64,000 nt of DNA from Adiantum capillus-veneris (lineage: Eukaryota > Streptophyta > Polypodiopsida > Polypodiales > Pteridaceae), in contig CM043969.1 in NCBI GenBank assembly GCA_014529385.2, forward strand, positions 10,765,001 to 10,829,000, read 5' to 3'. Below are positions 1 to 10,985 of the stretch, in pieces. How positions within the stretch are numbered: the stretch's first letter is position 1; each line of letters opens with the position of its first letter. A program made the position numbers and the translations under genes. The notes under the pieces were generated by a model, which was given only the letters and a program-made list of their open reading frames with translations, was not told where the DNA came from and searched no databases.

Positions 1-418
1 CCTCATTCTACCATTGTAAATGTAACATTAACTTTCTAGTGATTACTAACACTAACCACTAACATACTAACACAAAATAGCATTGACCTAACCATAAAAG
101 ACACCTCACCTCAAGACATGTACAAAGTAACTCTCTCTCTCTCTCTCTCTCTCCTTTTCCTTAAAACTCTACTTTCACCTTATTCACCATCAATAATGCT
201 CTCTTTTGAGCCCACATCCATGACTCAAGCAGACAAAGAAGGCCCGTAATGTTTTGATATTCAAAAAAATCATAATCCTGATTTGTTAGCTTGTAAATTA
301 GGATTTCTAATAATCTTAATGAGGGGTCTCCAACCTATAAATAGGCCCCTCTCCTTCTTGTAAAACAACCTCCAACATCTCACATAGCACCCCAGCACTC
401 TATGCGTGAGGAGAGACT
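1..418 (+). promoter_or_regulatory. LTR- or promoter-like non-coding DNA, left flank of copia copy 1
   Basis: No coding potential is seen. A CT microsatellite lies near 131-152 and a TATA-like box (tataaata) at 335-342, followed by a pyrimidine-rich stretch. The sequence resumes after the copia insertion at 5602, where an aataaa signal lies near 5730. A TATA box followed about 180 bases later (insertion removed) by a polyadenylation-like signal resembles an old LTR or promoter cut by the copia element. No matching partner LTR is visible, so this remains a guess. Confidence 0.3.
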
Positions 419-645
419 TGTTGGAATTAGGGTTGCAGAGAAACACACACAGCTTGGAGAAGACGAAGGAAGCTCAAGGCACACAATAGAGTGTGTGTTA
501 CTTAGTGTGCAATGGAAAGATAGTTAGCCCTAGAGTGATGGGCGTATATACAATGCAAAGGGGAAAAAACCTCCTAAAGAGGGAAAAAATGCCCCGGCGG
601 TCCTAGTGTGTTCACACACATCACTACCACATGTATATGGTAACA
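419..645 (-). repeat. 3' LTR of copia copy 1
   Basis: This 227-bp LTR begins tgttggaatt and ends ggtaaca on the plus strand. It matches 5370-5596 except at about five positions. Confidence 0.95.
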
Positions 646-660
646 AATCCCCCCTGGAGT
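646..660 (-). other. Polypurine tract of copia copy 1
   Basis: On the minus strand a purine-rich run (actccaggggggatt) directly precedes the 3' LTR. This is the expected position of the plus-strand primer for reverse transcription. Confidence 0.85.
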
Positions 661-720
661 GATGCGGTGAACGAGAGCTGGCACATGAGTAAAGGGAAGT
701 GCCATGCTCCGAGGACAGGA

Positions 721-2400
721 TCAGTCCACAAAGGGGAGTAAGCCCAAAGCTTTGAGGAAAGCTTCAAGCTTCTCACGAGACAATGCCTTTGTGAAAAGAT
801 CTGCAAGGTTGTCCTGTGTTGGCACATAAGCCAAGCTGATCTCTCCTGCTGAGAGCCTCTCCCTGACATAGTGGTAATGCACCTCAATGTGCTTTGTGCG
901 AGCATGAAAAACTGGGTTCCTCGCAACTGCCAATGCGCTCTGACTGTCAGTGTAGATAGTGTTGGCAGTGTCCTGTCCAACACCCAAGTCAGCCATAAGG
1001 CGTCTGAGCCATACACACTCAACCGTAGCTGTGAAGACTGCCCTGTACTTAGCCTCACAACTCGAAGTGGCCACAGTAGGTTGCTTCTTGCTCAACCATG
1101 ATATACATGAACTGCCAAGCATGAAACAAAAACCACTTGTGGACACTCGCGTGTCAAAACAACCAGCCCAATCTGAGTCCGAAAAAGCATGTAAGTCTGG
1201 CGGCAATGATCCCCCCTTGGGATAAAACAAGCCAAGATGTAAAGTGCCACTAAGGTAGCGGAAAATCCTCTTGACAGCCTGCCAATGCTTAGACCCTGGG
1301 CTATGCATAAATCTGCTGACCTGCGAGACTGCAAACTGAATATCTGGCCTCGTGTTGCATACATAAATGAGGGAGCCAACAGCAGTTTGGTAAAGAGTGA
1401 CATCAGCAGGATCACCAGCATCATGTAGACTCAACTTCAAACCTGTTTCCATGGGAGTGGCAATAGGTTTGCAATCCTCAAGTCCAAACTTACATAGCAA
1501 TGTCTCTATGTAACTTTTCTGACACAAGGCAATACCACCATCACACTGCTTAAACTGTATACCCAAGTAATGATGCAACAGCCCCAAATCTTTCATCTTG
1601 AAAGTAGCATTCAAATCAGCCTTAAATTCACCAATATGTCTCTCATTTGGTCCAGTGATCAGCAAATCATCAACATAAAGAACCACAATGAGAAATACAT
1701 CATCCTCACGCTTTACATACAATGTGCTTTCTGTTGGACTGTTACGAAAGCCTCGTTTAACTAAATGAGTGTCAGATTTCTCATACCAAGCAGGAGGAGA
1801 TTGCTTCAACCCATACAAAGCCTTCTTACATTTGCACACTTTGTCCTCTTGTCCTTTTATGACAAAACCGCGAGGCTGCGTTACATAAACTTCCTCAAAT
1901 ATGTCACCATTCAAGAAAGCAGTAACAATGTCTGATTGATGTACATCCCAACCAAAATGAGCTGCCAATGCACATAGAAAACGCACAGTAGTCATACGAC
2001 AAGTGGGAGCAAAAGTCTCTTCATATTCTATGCCTTTTTGTTGTGCATAACCTTTTGCAACAAGTCGAGCCTTATGGCGATCGATCTCACCATCCGGCTT
2101 GCGTTTCAACTTGTAAACCCACTTCGTACCAATGGCCTTTTTGCCAGGAGGCAAATCACATAAAGTCCATGCGTCATTCTCTATAAGTGCATCATATTCT
2201 GATTTCATGGCAGCAATCCAATTTTCTGAATTCTGTGCTTCATCAAAAGACAGAGGCTCCTCAACATCATGTAAACTAGACACAGCCAAAGCATAACAAT
2301 CTGATGCATAAGATGCATGGCGAGAGCCTGAACGAGTACGACTAGATAAAGGTGCATCCAATTTACTGTCACGCAAAGTGTGCACCAGCCATTTTGGCAT
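721..2400 (-). pseudogene. copia reverse transcriptase and RNase H half of gag-pol, copy 1
   Basis: This 559-residue stretch is in the same frame as the upstream gag-integrase part and is separated from it only by the TAG at 2410-2412. It would copy the element's RNA into DNA and degrade the template. The reverse transcriptase has QSDIVTAFLNGD near residue 155 and the YVDD active site at 242-245. RNase H has the Asp in SDSDWAG (410) and in TDSQSA (485). The catalytic Glu expected in CEAEY reads Lys at 451 (codon 1048-1050), whereas copy 3 keeps Glu. KQSPPAW also carries Pro where copy 3 has Arg. The apparent Met at 2400 is internal, so translation would need readthrough of the TAG. Confidence 0.92.
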
Positions 2401-2409
2401 ACCTCTAGC

Positions 2410-5007
2410 CTACTCATTTTCAGCCCTTTCCTCATCAAGTACATCATGTACATCTGCATCAGTAATATGCTGTTCTAAAACATTTTCAGAAACCCCCATA
2501 GGCTGTACATTTGCCTCATTGGAACTTACATTCGTATTTCCACCACTGAAAAGAGGTAACAAAGTGTCATAAATGTCCTGTGAGCTTACATTACTGTCTC
2601 TAGTACATGACAACAAGGGCTGAACAGAGTCTTCCACAAACACTACATCCCGTGAAACCAGAATACGTTTTGTTTGCGGATGATACAACCTGTAACCTTT
2701 GCTTTCAGCACTATAACCAACAAAAATACATTTGACAACCTTATCATCCAATTTTCTGCGCTGCACTTGTGGCACCAAAGCATATGCCAAACAGCCAAAA
2801 ACACGCATGTGCTCAATAGAAGGTTTTCTATCATGCCATGCTTCATATGGAGTAATAGACTGCAAAGCTTTCGTAGGACACCTGTTAAGTACATAAGTGG
2901 CACACATGATGGCCTCAAGCCAAAAAGAATGCGGCAAAGCTTGACTTTTGACCATACATCGTGCCATTTCCGTTAGTGACCTGTTTTTCCTCTCAGCAAC
3001 ACCATTTATCTGAGGTGTATAAGGCACTGTACATTGGTGTTTTATCCCACGACTAGCTAGAAATGCATTAAATTCATGAGACATATACTCCCCCCCTCGA
3101 TCGGAACGGAGGGTGCCCATAGTACATTTTGAGACATTTTCAGCCATAGCCAAAAATTGTTTGAAGCACATAAAAACTTCGGACTTCGCTTTAAGCGGAA
3201 ATACCCATGCATGCCTGGAGTAATCATCAATGAAAGTCACGAAGTACAGGTAATTGCCCAAGGACGGAGTTTGCATGGGCCCACAAACATCACTATGCAC
3301 AAGCTGCAACCTGCATGTGGCCCTAACTGAACCATCCTTTGGAAACTTAGAACGCTGCATTTTACCCAGAATACAGCCTTCACAAACATGTTTGACAGGT
3401 GCTTCAAGAGGCGGCAAAGAAGCAACCATATCAGATTTCTGCAAACGCAACAAACTGGCAAAATTCAGATGACCAAAACGTGCATGCCAAAGTTTTGCAT
3501 CTGAAATAGCCCTTGAATCTGCAACAGCATTTGCAAAATTTTGTCCACACTTGTCATACAAAGTGAGCTTATACAGCCCACGGCACAAAAGCCCAGATGC
3601 AACAATTTCATCACCAAAACTGAGATCATGAACTGTACATCTGTCATCCACAAATTTGACTACAAGTCCAAGTCTAGCAAGTGCGGATACAGACAAGAGA
3701 TTCTTCTTGATCCCAGGTACATAAAGTGCATCAACAAGTGTGTAGGAACTGCCATTAGCAGCAGTGAGCATAATCTTTCCAACTCCCTGAACTGGATAAG
3801 AGGCGTTGTTGGCACAAGTGACTGAATTCCCATGAGGGACAGACTCGAGAGAGGTAAACAATTCACGATGTGAGGTAATGTGCTTTGTAGCACCACTGTC
3901 GAAATACCACACATGTGAATCTGCAGCAACTGACAAGCATGCATCATGGACAGCAGGATTGTAAGTGCACTCTGCGCTAAAAGCCCATTCTGCATCAACA
4001 TCAACATCACAATCTCCTTTCACAGAAGACTCAACAATGGCTGCATTTGTAGTGGAACCAGCATTTGCAGTGGAACCACCCTCTTTCTTCTTAGCCTCTT
4101 TGGCCTTCAACTTAGGACACGACTTGATCAAGTGATCATTGGCTTTACAATAATGGCAACGCATCTTCTTTTTGCCCTTATCACCAGAATTGCCAGACGA
4201 AGTGCTGCCAGCAGAAGCATTAGGAACATAATTTTTGCCATTCGCAGCAGAACCATAAGAAGTGGCTGCATTACTGTTACCACCCTTTCTTTGAGAAGCA
4301 ATAAAAGCCTGTTCAACTGCACGCTGCCTAGTCCTGTTTTTTCTAGAAAGTGACTCTTGCAACAGCAATGTGCATAATGCATCAAACTTGACAAGTTCAG
4401 GATTTCCTTGGGTCATCAGTCTCCAAGTACTAGCAAAAGTCTGGTAGGAATCTGGTAAGGCATCAAGAACAGTCTGCACAAGGGAACTGTCCGAAATGAC
4501 TTCACCTGCAGAAATGAGTTGCTCATTGATATCCTTGACACTAGCAAGGAAAGTGTCCATATCATCTTCCTCATGCATAATCTTCGACTCTAGCTCTTTA
4601 CGCAGCAAAGCAATTTTAGCCTCATTGCGGCTTGCATAAAGACCTGCTAGAATATCCCAAGCCTGTTTTGCAGATTTTGCTGAACGGATGTGAGGAATAA
4701 TGGTGCGCTTCACAGACAACGCAATCAATGCATGAGCCTGCGCATCCTTAACATCCCAACGAACTTGTTCTGCCGTAGGCAAAACAACTCTAACAGCTGC
4801 AATCCTTGCAGCAAGACCTGCAACATCCTCAACATCGCCTACATCTTGAGAACCAGGACGTACATCAATGCCCTGCACAATGTTCCAGACACCTTTTGAC
4901 ACAAGAACATGTTGCATCATATAAGCCCACATAGGGTAGTTGTCCCCATCCAACCTGTCCTCAGCAGCAAACATCTTGAACACATCTGTGTTGTTGTTGT
5001 CAGCCAT
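2410..5007 (-). pseudogene. copia Gag, protease and integrase part of gag-pol, copy 1
   Basis: The likely start is the Met at 5007, in context ACCATGGCT; the frame is open a further 20 codons upstream. Numbered from codon 5067, the order is Gag with a UBN2/DUF4219-like N-terminus (DNYPMWAYMM near 45), a CCHC knuckle at C304-C317, the aspartic protease motif DSGA at 390-393, the integrase zinc-binding region (H529, H533, C562, C565), and an integrase core with D593, D656 and E692 (DDE spacing with 35 residues between the last two). The frame ends at TAG 2410-2412, immediately before ARGMPKW. Copy 2 has CAG at this point (ENEQARGMPKW), so the TAG is a derived nonsense change rather than a natural end. 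Confidence 0.93.
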
Positions 5008-5351
5008 GGTAAATGCTGCACCTGATGTGAAAACTGCCCGAAAATAGGAGAAATGGAGCGGGAACAACTTGTGCTATATAGCACAAACCGTAGAAGACTA
5101 TAAGGCACCTGTTATGCAGAAAACGGCACTGACAGAAAATCTGCACAAAATGATGAAATAGCCTGTGCAGTACTGCCTGTAGTGGAAACGGAGGCCGAAA
5201 TGAGCCCAAATCAAAATTCTGAGTACACCAAGCTCTTCGAGTCCTCCCAAAATATTTGTCGACCTGCGAACGCTCGCCAAAGCTCATTGAAATCGGAGAA
5301 AGTGAGCAGGCGTGTGCTGGAGCAGCTGGTGACTAAGCCCGGGAGGACGTG

Positions 5352-5367
5352 ACCTACTCTGATACCA
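5352..5367 (-). other. Primer binding site, initiator-Met tRNA type, copia copy 1
   Basis: Read on the minus strand, TGGTATCAGAG lies two bases inside the 5' LTR. It matches the usual plant Ty1/copia site complementary to the 3' end of initiator Met tRNA. The base after GAG is T here, whereas copy 3 has C. Confidence 0.85.
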
Positions 5368-5369
5368 AT

Positions 5370-5596
5370 TGTTGGAATTAGGGTTGCAGTGAAACACACA
5401 CAGCTTGGAGAAGACGAAGGAAGCTCAAGGCACACAATAGAGAGTGTGTTACTTAGTGTGCAATGGAAAGATAGTTAGCCCTAGAGTGATGGGCGTATAT
5501 ACAATGCACGGGGGAAAAAACCTCCTAAAGAGGGAAAAAATGCCCCGACGGTCCTAGTGTGTTCACACACATCACTACCACATGTATATGGTAACA
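5370..5596 (-). repeat. 5' LTR of copia copy 1
   Basis: 227 bp with TG/CA ends, paired with 419-645 and followed by target duplication agact at 5597-5601. Confidence 0.95.
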
Positions 5597-5601
5597 AGAC
5601 T

Positions 5602-7506
5602 TAGGTGTAGCAACCACTTGTGAGCTTCACTCTTGGTGTGAGAGAAGCCTTCGAGCTACACATTGCAAGTGAGAGAGCGTGAGTTCCACAAATCTCAAAA
5701 CCACTATTGTATATGCTCCTTCATCATCAATAAATTGAGGTTTGGTGCATCAAAGGCGTGATTCAACGTTCAAATCTTTGTCCTTCCATTTGTGCAATAC
5801 GATTTGGTGAATTCAAGGTGACTTGTGTATTTTGAGTTTTTATCGGTTGATCTTGATTTTAGAAAGTGTTTTAGTGTGTTTTTCATTGCCTGTTTTGTGT
5901 CCATTGTAAGAGGGTATTGTGGTGAGAGGTCTCCCACACCCTAAGACAGTGTGTGTGTGTGTTGGCAATGTTTAGCAATCACTAAGCATTGAGTGAGTTT
6001 TTGTACAAGCTCTACGATAGCAACATAACGAACCATCTCCATTTGCAAGTCACAAATAAGGTATTACGCAAGATCCTTTTCTCTCTCTCTTCCCTTTGCT
6101 CTAGCTCTCTCTGGTCCATTTTGTGTGTGTCTTGGTGTGAGGTTGCTTGTGTGTGTTGTGTGGTGCATCTTCTTGGTTGTACCAAAATCTCTCTTGCGTC
6201 CTAGTTCACATACCATAACTAGGTGGTGCCCCTATCTTGTTTGGGTTTGTTGGCTGTGGGTTTGTTGTTTTGTTGTGCTTGTAGTTTCCCCAGTCCCAAT
6301 TGAGCAGCACGGGAGCCTTGAGGGGTGTTTAGAGGTCGCCTCTCTTGTTGCCCGCCCCGGACCGCCTCAGTGGCATCCAAAGGTGGAGCAGACTCCAAGT
6401 ATTCAAAGTCAAAGACGTGTTGATCATCAATTTCCGCACTCATGGCTAAAACATGGTGTGCGAACAAAAGACAAAACAATACCTTGGAGTACAGAAATGT
6501 GCATAGCCGTACCAAACGCAGAAACTCATAGCAGAGGGCTGGTGATTAGCCATGCTAATTACACCTGCAGTCGTAAAGAAGGTGAACTCAAATCATCGAT
6601 GAAATTGAAGGTGTTGAAAAATTGGAGCATCCCAAATACCTTGCTCGCATCGTGTGCAGTGCAGCAAGTTGCAAGTCGTCGAATGTAGACTTGATGAATG
6701 ATCTTGCAAACGTCGACAATTTTTTATCCAAAAATTCTGGTTTTTAAACCCTGATTCGGAACGAGCTCATACCAGTTTGCAATAATTAAATGAATAATTA
6801 TGCCTTCAACTGAATCAAATGCCGAATTCAAAGCCAGATTGTAAATCCCAAGCAATCGTGAAATCAACAATTAACTTGCAGCCGAGGATGCACTTGAAAA
6901 CATCGATCAATTCATAGTGGCCGAAAACTGGGTTTGCATCTTATGCAGTCGCCAAATCTGTTGAAATTTGTTGACTAATTTGTGAGTTTTTGAAACTTCA
7001 AAATCTGGTTTTCAGTCGGCTCTGAATACTGAGTTATTCTTGATCAACAAGAATTTGTGCTCGTTTGCATTCCACCGGATCAAGAGAATTGAGGGGAGGC
7101 TTGCTGCCCAAAACAACATATGTAGAGGCTCTTGCAATGTCCACTATGGTTGGCCAAGTGTGTATGGCCAATCCCTAAATGGTGGAAAAAAAATAATTTG
7201 ACGGGCTGCTGCTGCAGACTTTTGACGACAGCGCGAGGGAGAAGAAGCAGGGAAAGGTGGGCTATGGTGGGGGCTGTTGAGGACTGGCCAAGCACGAAAA
7301 AGCTATGGCTTGTGCTGACGCTCCCAACGAGCCCAGAGTGGTCCTGTTTCCTCCTACTCGAAAAAGCTCCTGCCCCTGAGTTGGGGGTGCCTGCACACGT
7401 CCGGCTTCGGCCTTCTTCCTCCGCGACCTTGCTTGGTTGCATGCAACATGCAGAAAGCTAAAAACTTGCTTTTCTTTCTATTCTTGGCCTAAAGCTCTGA
7501 TAGCAG
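5602..7506. other. Gene-free DNA between copia copy 1 and a gypsy-type LTR
   Basis: Short open frames exist (for example 6125-6688), but none shows a recognisable motif, and low-complexity GT- and CT-rich tracts inflate them. An aataaa signal lies near 5730. If the LTR at 7507-7692 is a 5' LTR, the right part of this stretch is the leader of that element, but I cannot identify gag in it. Confidence 0.4.
7494..7505 (-). other. Primer-site-like sequence next to LTR 7507-7692
   Basis: On the minus strand TGCTATCAGAGC abuts the LTR end. It is one base from TGGTATCAGAGC, the initiator-Met-type site, which suggests the LTR to its right is the 5' LTR of a minus-strand element. Confidence 0.6.
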
Positions 7507-7692
7507 TGTAAGAACCAGGGATGCTAGACCATATGATCCTTCTCCCAACCCCCCATTATATAGGCGGACTCCTAGCCCCTTGCCCTAGACGGATCCCCTG
7601 TCCGCGCTGTCTAGCCCGGCCCCTGGCCGTAGTCTGTGGCCATCCTAGTCCTTAGGGTTGGGCCTTGCCCCTACGGAACCCTTGTCCTGACA
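7507..7692 (-). repeat. gypsy-type LTR, 5' LTR or remnant
   Basis: Read on the minus strand this begins TGTCAGGACAAGGG and ends TTCTTACA, with TG/CA termini, 186 bp. A tataata-like box lies near 7555-7562. Its first bases and GC-rich body resemble the plus-strand LTR at 40593-40745, so the two probably belong to one family. A partner LTR for this copy is not visible to the left. Confidence 0.65.
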
Positions 7693-7831
7693 AGGAGTTT
7701 TCATTTTTAGACAAGGAAAGGGGGAACTTCCTTGCGTCTCGAACTTTGGGAGCTCTCCGGCTCTTGTTGTATTAGAAGTGAAGGGAAGGATTAATTTTTT
7801 CTTTGTTGGCTCTCTCTCTCTCTCTCTCTCA

Positions 7832-7869
<38 letters not shown>

Positions 7870-8404
7870 ATTCATGGGCTCTCTTGGAGATCTCTTTTGG
7901 GAAATTGAAAGAGGGAAGGAGGCTTGCTTGTGTTCAATATGAGGAGCTTGGAAGAATTCTTGCTCATGTTTAGGGGATCTTTGATCTAACCAAGGCCTAG
8001 GGAAGAGTTTGAGTAGTTTTGGGTTCCCACTGTAGCTTCAAAATCAATACACATTACTACTCAAAAAACATAGTAATAAATTTGTGTTAGGTTCTCCATG
8101 TAAATTTGCAACTATAAAAACTCTTTATAGATTTCATCTCTCAACAATGAACTATATCACAAAATAAGAAATTGATACAAAGCAATGTTAGTTCTTGCAT
8201 GTGTCTTTATAGCTATTGACTCACAAGTTTGAGGGCACTCTTTTGGGAAGACATGATATTGAAACACAAAAACTTCCTCTCATTTCCCCCTTTTCTCACT
8301 TCCCCCCCCCCCCCCCCTTCTTCTCAAAAAAAAAATGATACCCCCCTTCCTTATTTTTAATCTTGGGAGATAAATTATTGGGGGCCTGCCCCTAACTTAT
8401 ACGC
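7693..8404. repeat. Non-coding DNA with CT/CA microsatellite and poly-C tract
   Basis: A (CT)n run at about 7809-7838 passes into (CA)n to about 7866. A poly-C run lies near 8300-8318. No coding potential is seen. The poly-C and A-rich stretch marks where the gypsy pol remnant to the right stops being recognisable. Confidence 0.6.
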
Positions 8405-9388
8405 TTATCTAACTTGTAAAAAAACCCCCTCCCCTGCACTTATGTGGTGCAATAAGTTTTCCATGGTGAATCCCCTAGGGAAGTCACTCTTTTTCGTCTC
8501 AGTAAGATCCGTGGTGATGTATGCCGGTTTAGGCTCCTCGCCTGGTTCTACTAAGTTGATGCATTTGGCTTTTTTAAGCCCATCATATGAAGTTCCCGGT
8601 TCTTTGGAATCTCGTTTTGGGTTTCTGCACCACAATTTTTCTATCTTGAATGGTATACTTCTTATAGTGGAAAGGTACTTCGAATTTATCATTGTTCGAT
8701 TCCTCGTCAGTTTCCATTTCTGTTGTCCAAACTTTCTTCAAAGCTCATTTCAGTTCATTGTATTTGATTTTGCACTCCATTTTGGATAACTTCGTTGATT
8801 TCTCAAAATTGCTCTCTTTTTTTGGTTTTTGTGTGTTATCTTTTTTTTTTTTTTTTTGGTTGAGTCAGGTTTCATGTATCTCTTTGATATCCCGTCTTTG
8901 AGGCAGTCTGTTGTTTCTACTAACCTTAAGTACTGCATTTTGTCGGTTAACAGAGGTACTAAGTCTTTATTGTGCGTGTTTCAATTGTTTCTATGTTTAT
9001 CTCGATATTTGCGTTGTCTTTGAGGATTTTGGTTTGCGAAATCATAGTAGATCACCCGTCGATCCTTCCGTTTGATGTTCTGACTTGAGCTACTAGACAG
9101 CTCGTCGTCTGCATTGTCCTCTAGCAGCTTATTAGTCGAGTCCTAGAAATCATCTTTGTCCATTTGGTCAAGTTCTCTTACTAAAATTTCATCCACTATG
9201 CGTCAACACTCGGCAATCCCCTCCTTATTCGGGACTTCCCACTCTAACTTCGGATTTAGGCTGACACCCAACATCTGGAATGGAATGATATCATATCCTT
9301 CCTCGTCGCAAAATTTGGTGAGAGTCACCTCGTTTACACAAACATCAATAGTGGCTAATATTTGTTGCCATCCAAAAGGTTCGAACAT
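8405..9388 (-). pseudogene. gypsy-type pol remnant: region between protease and reverse transcriptase
   Basis: Minus-strand frames at 8405-8692 and 9203-9388 read as decayed polyprotein. The stretch INLVEPGEEPKPAYITTDL near 8460-8560 is of the kind found just upstream of the reverse transcriptase in plant Ty3/gypsy polyproteins. The reverse transcriptase itself does not follow; recognisable sequence ends at about 8405. Frames are broken and no start can be assigned. Confidence 0.55.
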
Positions 9389-9633
9389 CTCTTCTAGAAA
9401 AGGCTCTGGTATATATGCATCTTCTTGTGTAGTCCTATCAAGAATGCAATTTTTGTTTTTTAAACTTCCACCTTCGGAAGCTTCTCTTGTCCACTAGTGA
9501 GCTTTGTTCTGTAGCCAATCCGGTATTCCCTCTTCTTGGTCAGTTGTGGAGTTCAAGTCTTGTCATGGGGTTCGTTCTACATCTCTATAGCTATGATCTA
9601 TGACACTAATTTTTGTAGCTACATCCTTGTTCC

Positions 9634-10008
9634 TTAGATAAATATAGTCGTAACCCCAATCTTGCACCATTTTGAGCTGACGCATGAATGGTCTGCCAAT
9701 ATGATATTGAAATTGTTGCTCTCATCAAAATTCATAATAGCAAAAGTGTGTTCATATACAATTCTGCAAGAGGTTACCACAATCTGTTCCAAGATGCCAA
9801 TGGGTCTTTTTAGATATCCATATGCCAATTGAAGTTTCATTCTAGTCTTTTGGAGAGAAGGTTTTTCCCATTTTTCCCACAATACTTTGGTAACTACGGC
9901 AATTCCAACCCCACTATCCAGTATTTCTATCGACTTAACCTCTTTGTACTCCACCGGTAGGGTAGTATTTCCTTCTTCACCTTCACAATAATACCCTACC
10001 TTGTTCAC
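9634..10008 (-). pseudogene. gypsy-type aspartic protease remnant
   Basis: A 124-residue frame contains ILDSGVGIAVVT, a retroviral-type aspartic protease motif in which the usual Ala after Gly is Val. Further on are MKLQLAYGYLKRPIGIL and EHTFAIMNF, then IILADHS where such proteases have a hydrophobic-Ile-Leu-Gly motif. These blocks match the protease region of plant Ty3/gypsy Pol. The fragment lies downstream of 10048-10985 in the same orientation, as expected for one decayed polyprotein. Confidence 0.6.
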
Positions 10009-10047
10009 TGGGACTGGGTCATGTTTAGTTTGTTTTGAGGGTTGTGT

Positions 10048-10985
10048 CTACAGTGTGTTTGGAGAAGCATTGGGTAGCGGAATTACCAATCCTATTTTTT
10101 CCAAAATTTTCCCAACCTCATCCCAAAGATGCGGTTTGATGTGCAATAACTCTGACAGATTTAGTGTACAACGGATACGGGATGACATCAGCTCGTGAAG
10201 AGTTTTAGCATCCATCATCTTAGGATTGGCTTTCCATTGAGATGGTACTTTCTTCACCTCCGATTGAGTTTCATGGTTACCAATAAATGAAGGTAAAGTC
10301 TTCAATGACTGCAGTGTATTGTCTTCTGATATTGTTGTACCTACATCACCATACAGTGATCTGATGTCATTTGGGTCGAGCTCATGCTCCAAGTGGATCT
10401 CTAGGATGGGAGCTGACAGAAGTGTAGCACTTTCATCTTTTCTATTCCTGATTTGTTCCCATAGCTCCCGAGGCCATTGTTCTTCTACTTTTGGAATTGG
10501 CAGTGGTGCTTGAGAATACATTCCATTTGTCGTATTGGCTGCCACGCTCGTATCCAATGGTGTTTAGTCTATAGAATCTGGTCGGTCTTCCTTTTCAATT
10601 ACTCGCCCCTCTAACTCTTGAATCTTTTCTCGGATTAATACCTCAGTTTTTGGAGCAATAGGAACTGATGGTTCCACAAGCACTTGAGCGGCTTGGATGA
10701 TCTTCTTGCACATCTTTAGCCTCTCTTTCTTGTGAGGGCCATACCCAGACTCGACCCTACTCAGCTCCCTTAGTCCTCTAGATCGTTCCAGGAAACGACG
10801 TAGATCTATTTGCAAGTATCCCTCCCACTTGGGACCGACAGTCAGATAGGACTCCGGTCTCTATCTCAAATGCCAACCCAAAGGGGTACATCCCTTCATT
10901 CAATGATTCTATCATGCTTCTCATAATCAATCTATCCTTGATAGCTTTTCGCACCCAAAATCGTGGTCCTTAGTCTTGATTCTCT
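10048..10985 (-). pseudogene. gypsy-type pre-protease polyprotein remnant
   Basis: Two frames (10048-10557 and 10564-10815) and a further readable stretch in another frame (about 10816-10985, RSMIESLNEGMYPFGL) form a decayed polyprotein. The part near 10100-10200 (HELMSSRIRCTLNLSELL) resembles the linker before protease in plant gypsy elements. Frameshifts near 10560 and 10815 break it. It ends at about 10985, and related upstream (gag) sequence appears only at 25190-27907. Confidence 0.5.

Larger units (their letters stand above)
419..5596 (-). mobile_element. Full-length Ty1/copia LTR retrotransposon, copy 1
   Basis: The element is 5178 bp, bounded by 227-bp LTRs that start TG and end CA, and flanked by a perfect 5-bp target duplication agact (414-418 and 5597-5601). 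Reading on the minus strand the order is 5' LTR, initiator-Met-type primer site, gag, protease, integrase, reverse transcriptase, RNase H, polypurine tract, 3' LTR. Placing integrase before reverse transcriptase is the Ty1/copia arrangement. The two LTRs differ at about five of 227 sites by my count, so the insertion is fairly young. One in-frame TAG divides the single gag-pol frame, and an RNase H catalytic position is altered, so this copy is probably not autonomous. Confidence 0.96.

Noticed and set aside
624-1058. 144-residue minus-strand frame with many Leu and Ser, also at 34548-34982
   Set aside because: It is a shifted frame over the RNase H part of the copia polyprotein; the real frame has all expected motifs.
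6125-6688. 187-residue plus-strand frame
   Set aside because: No domain, starts in GT-rich low-complexity DNA, no supporting splice or promoter signals.
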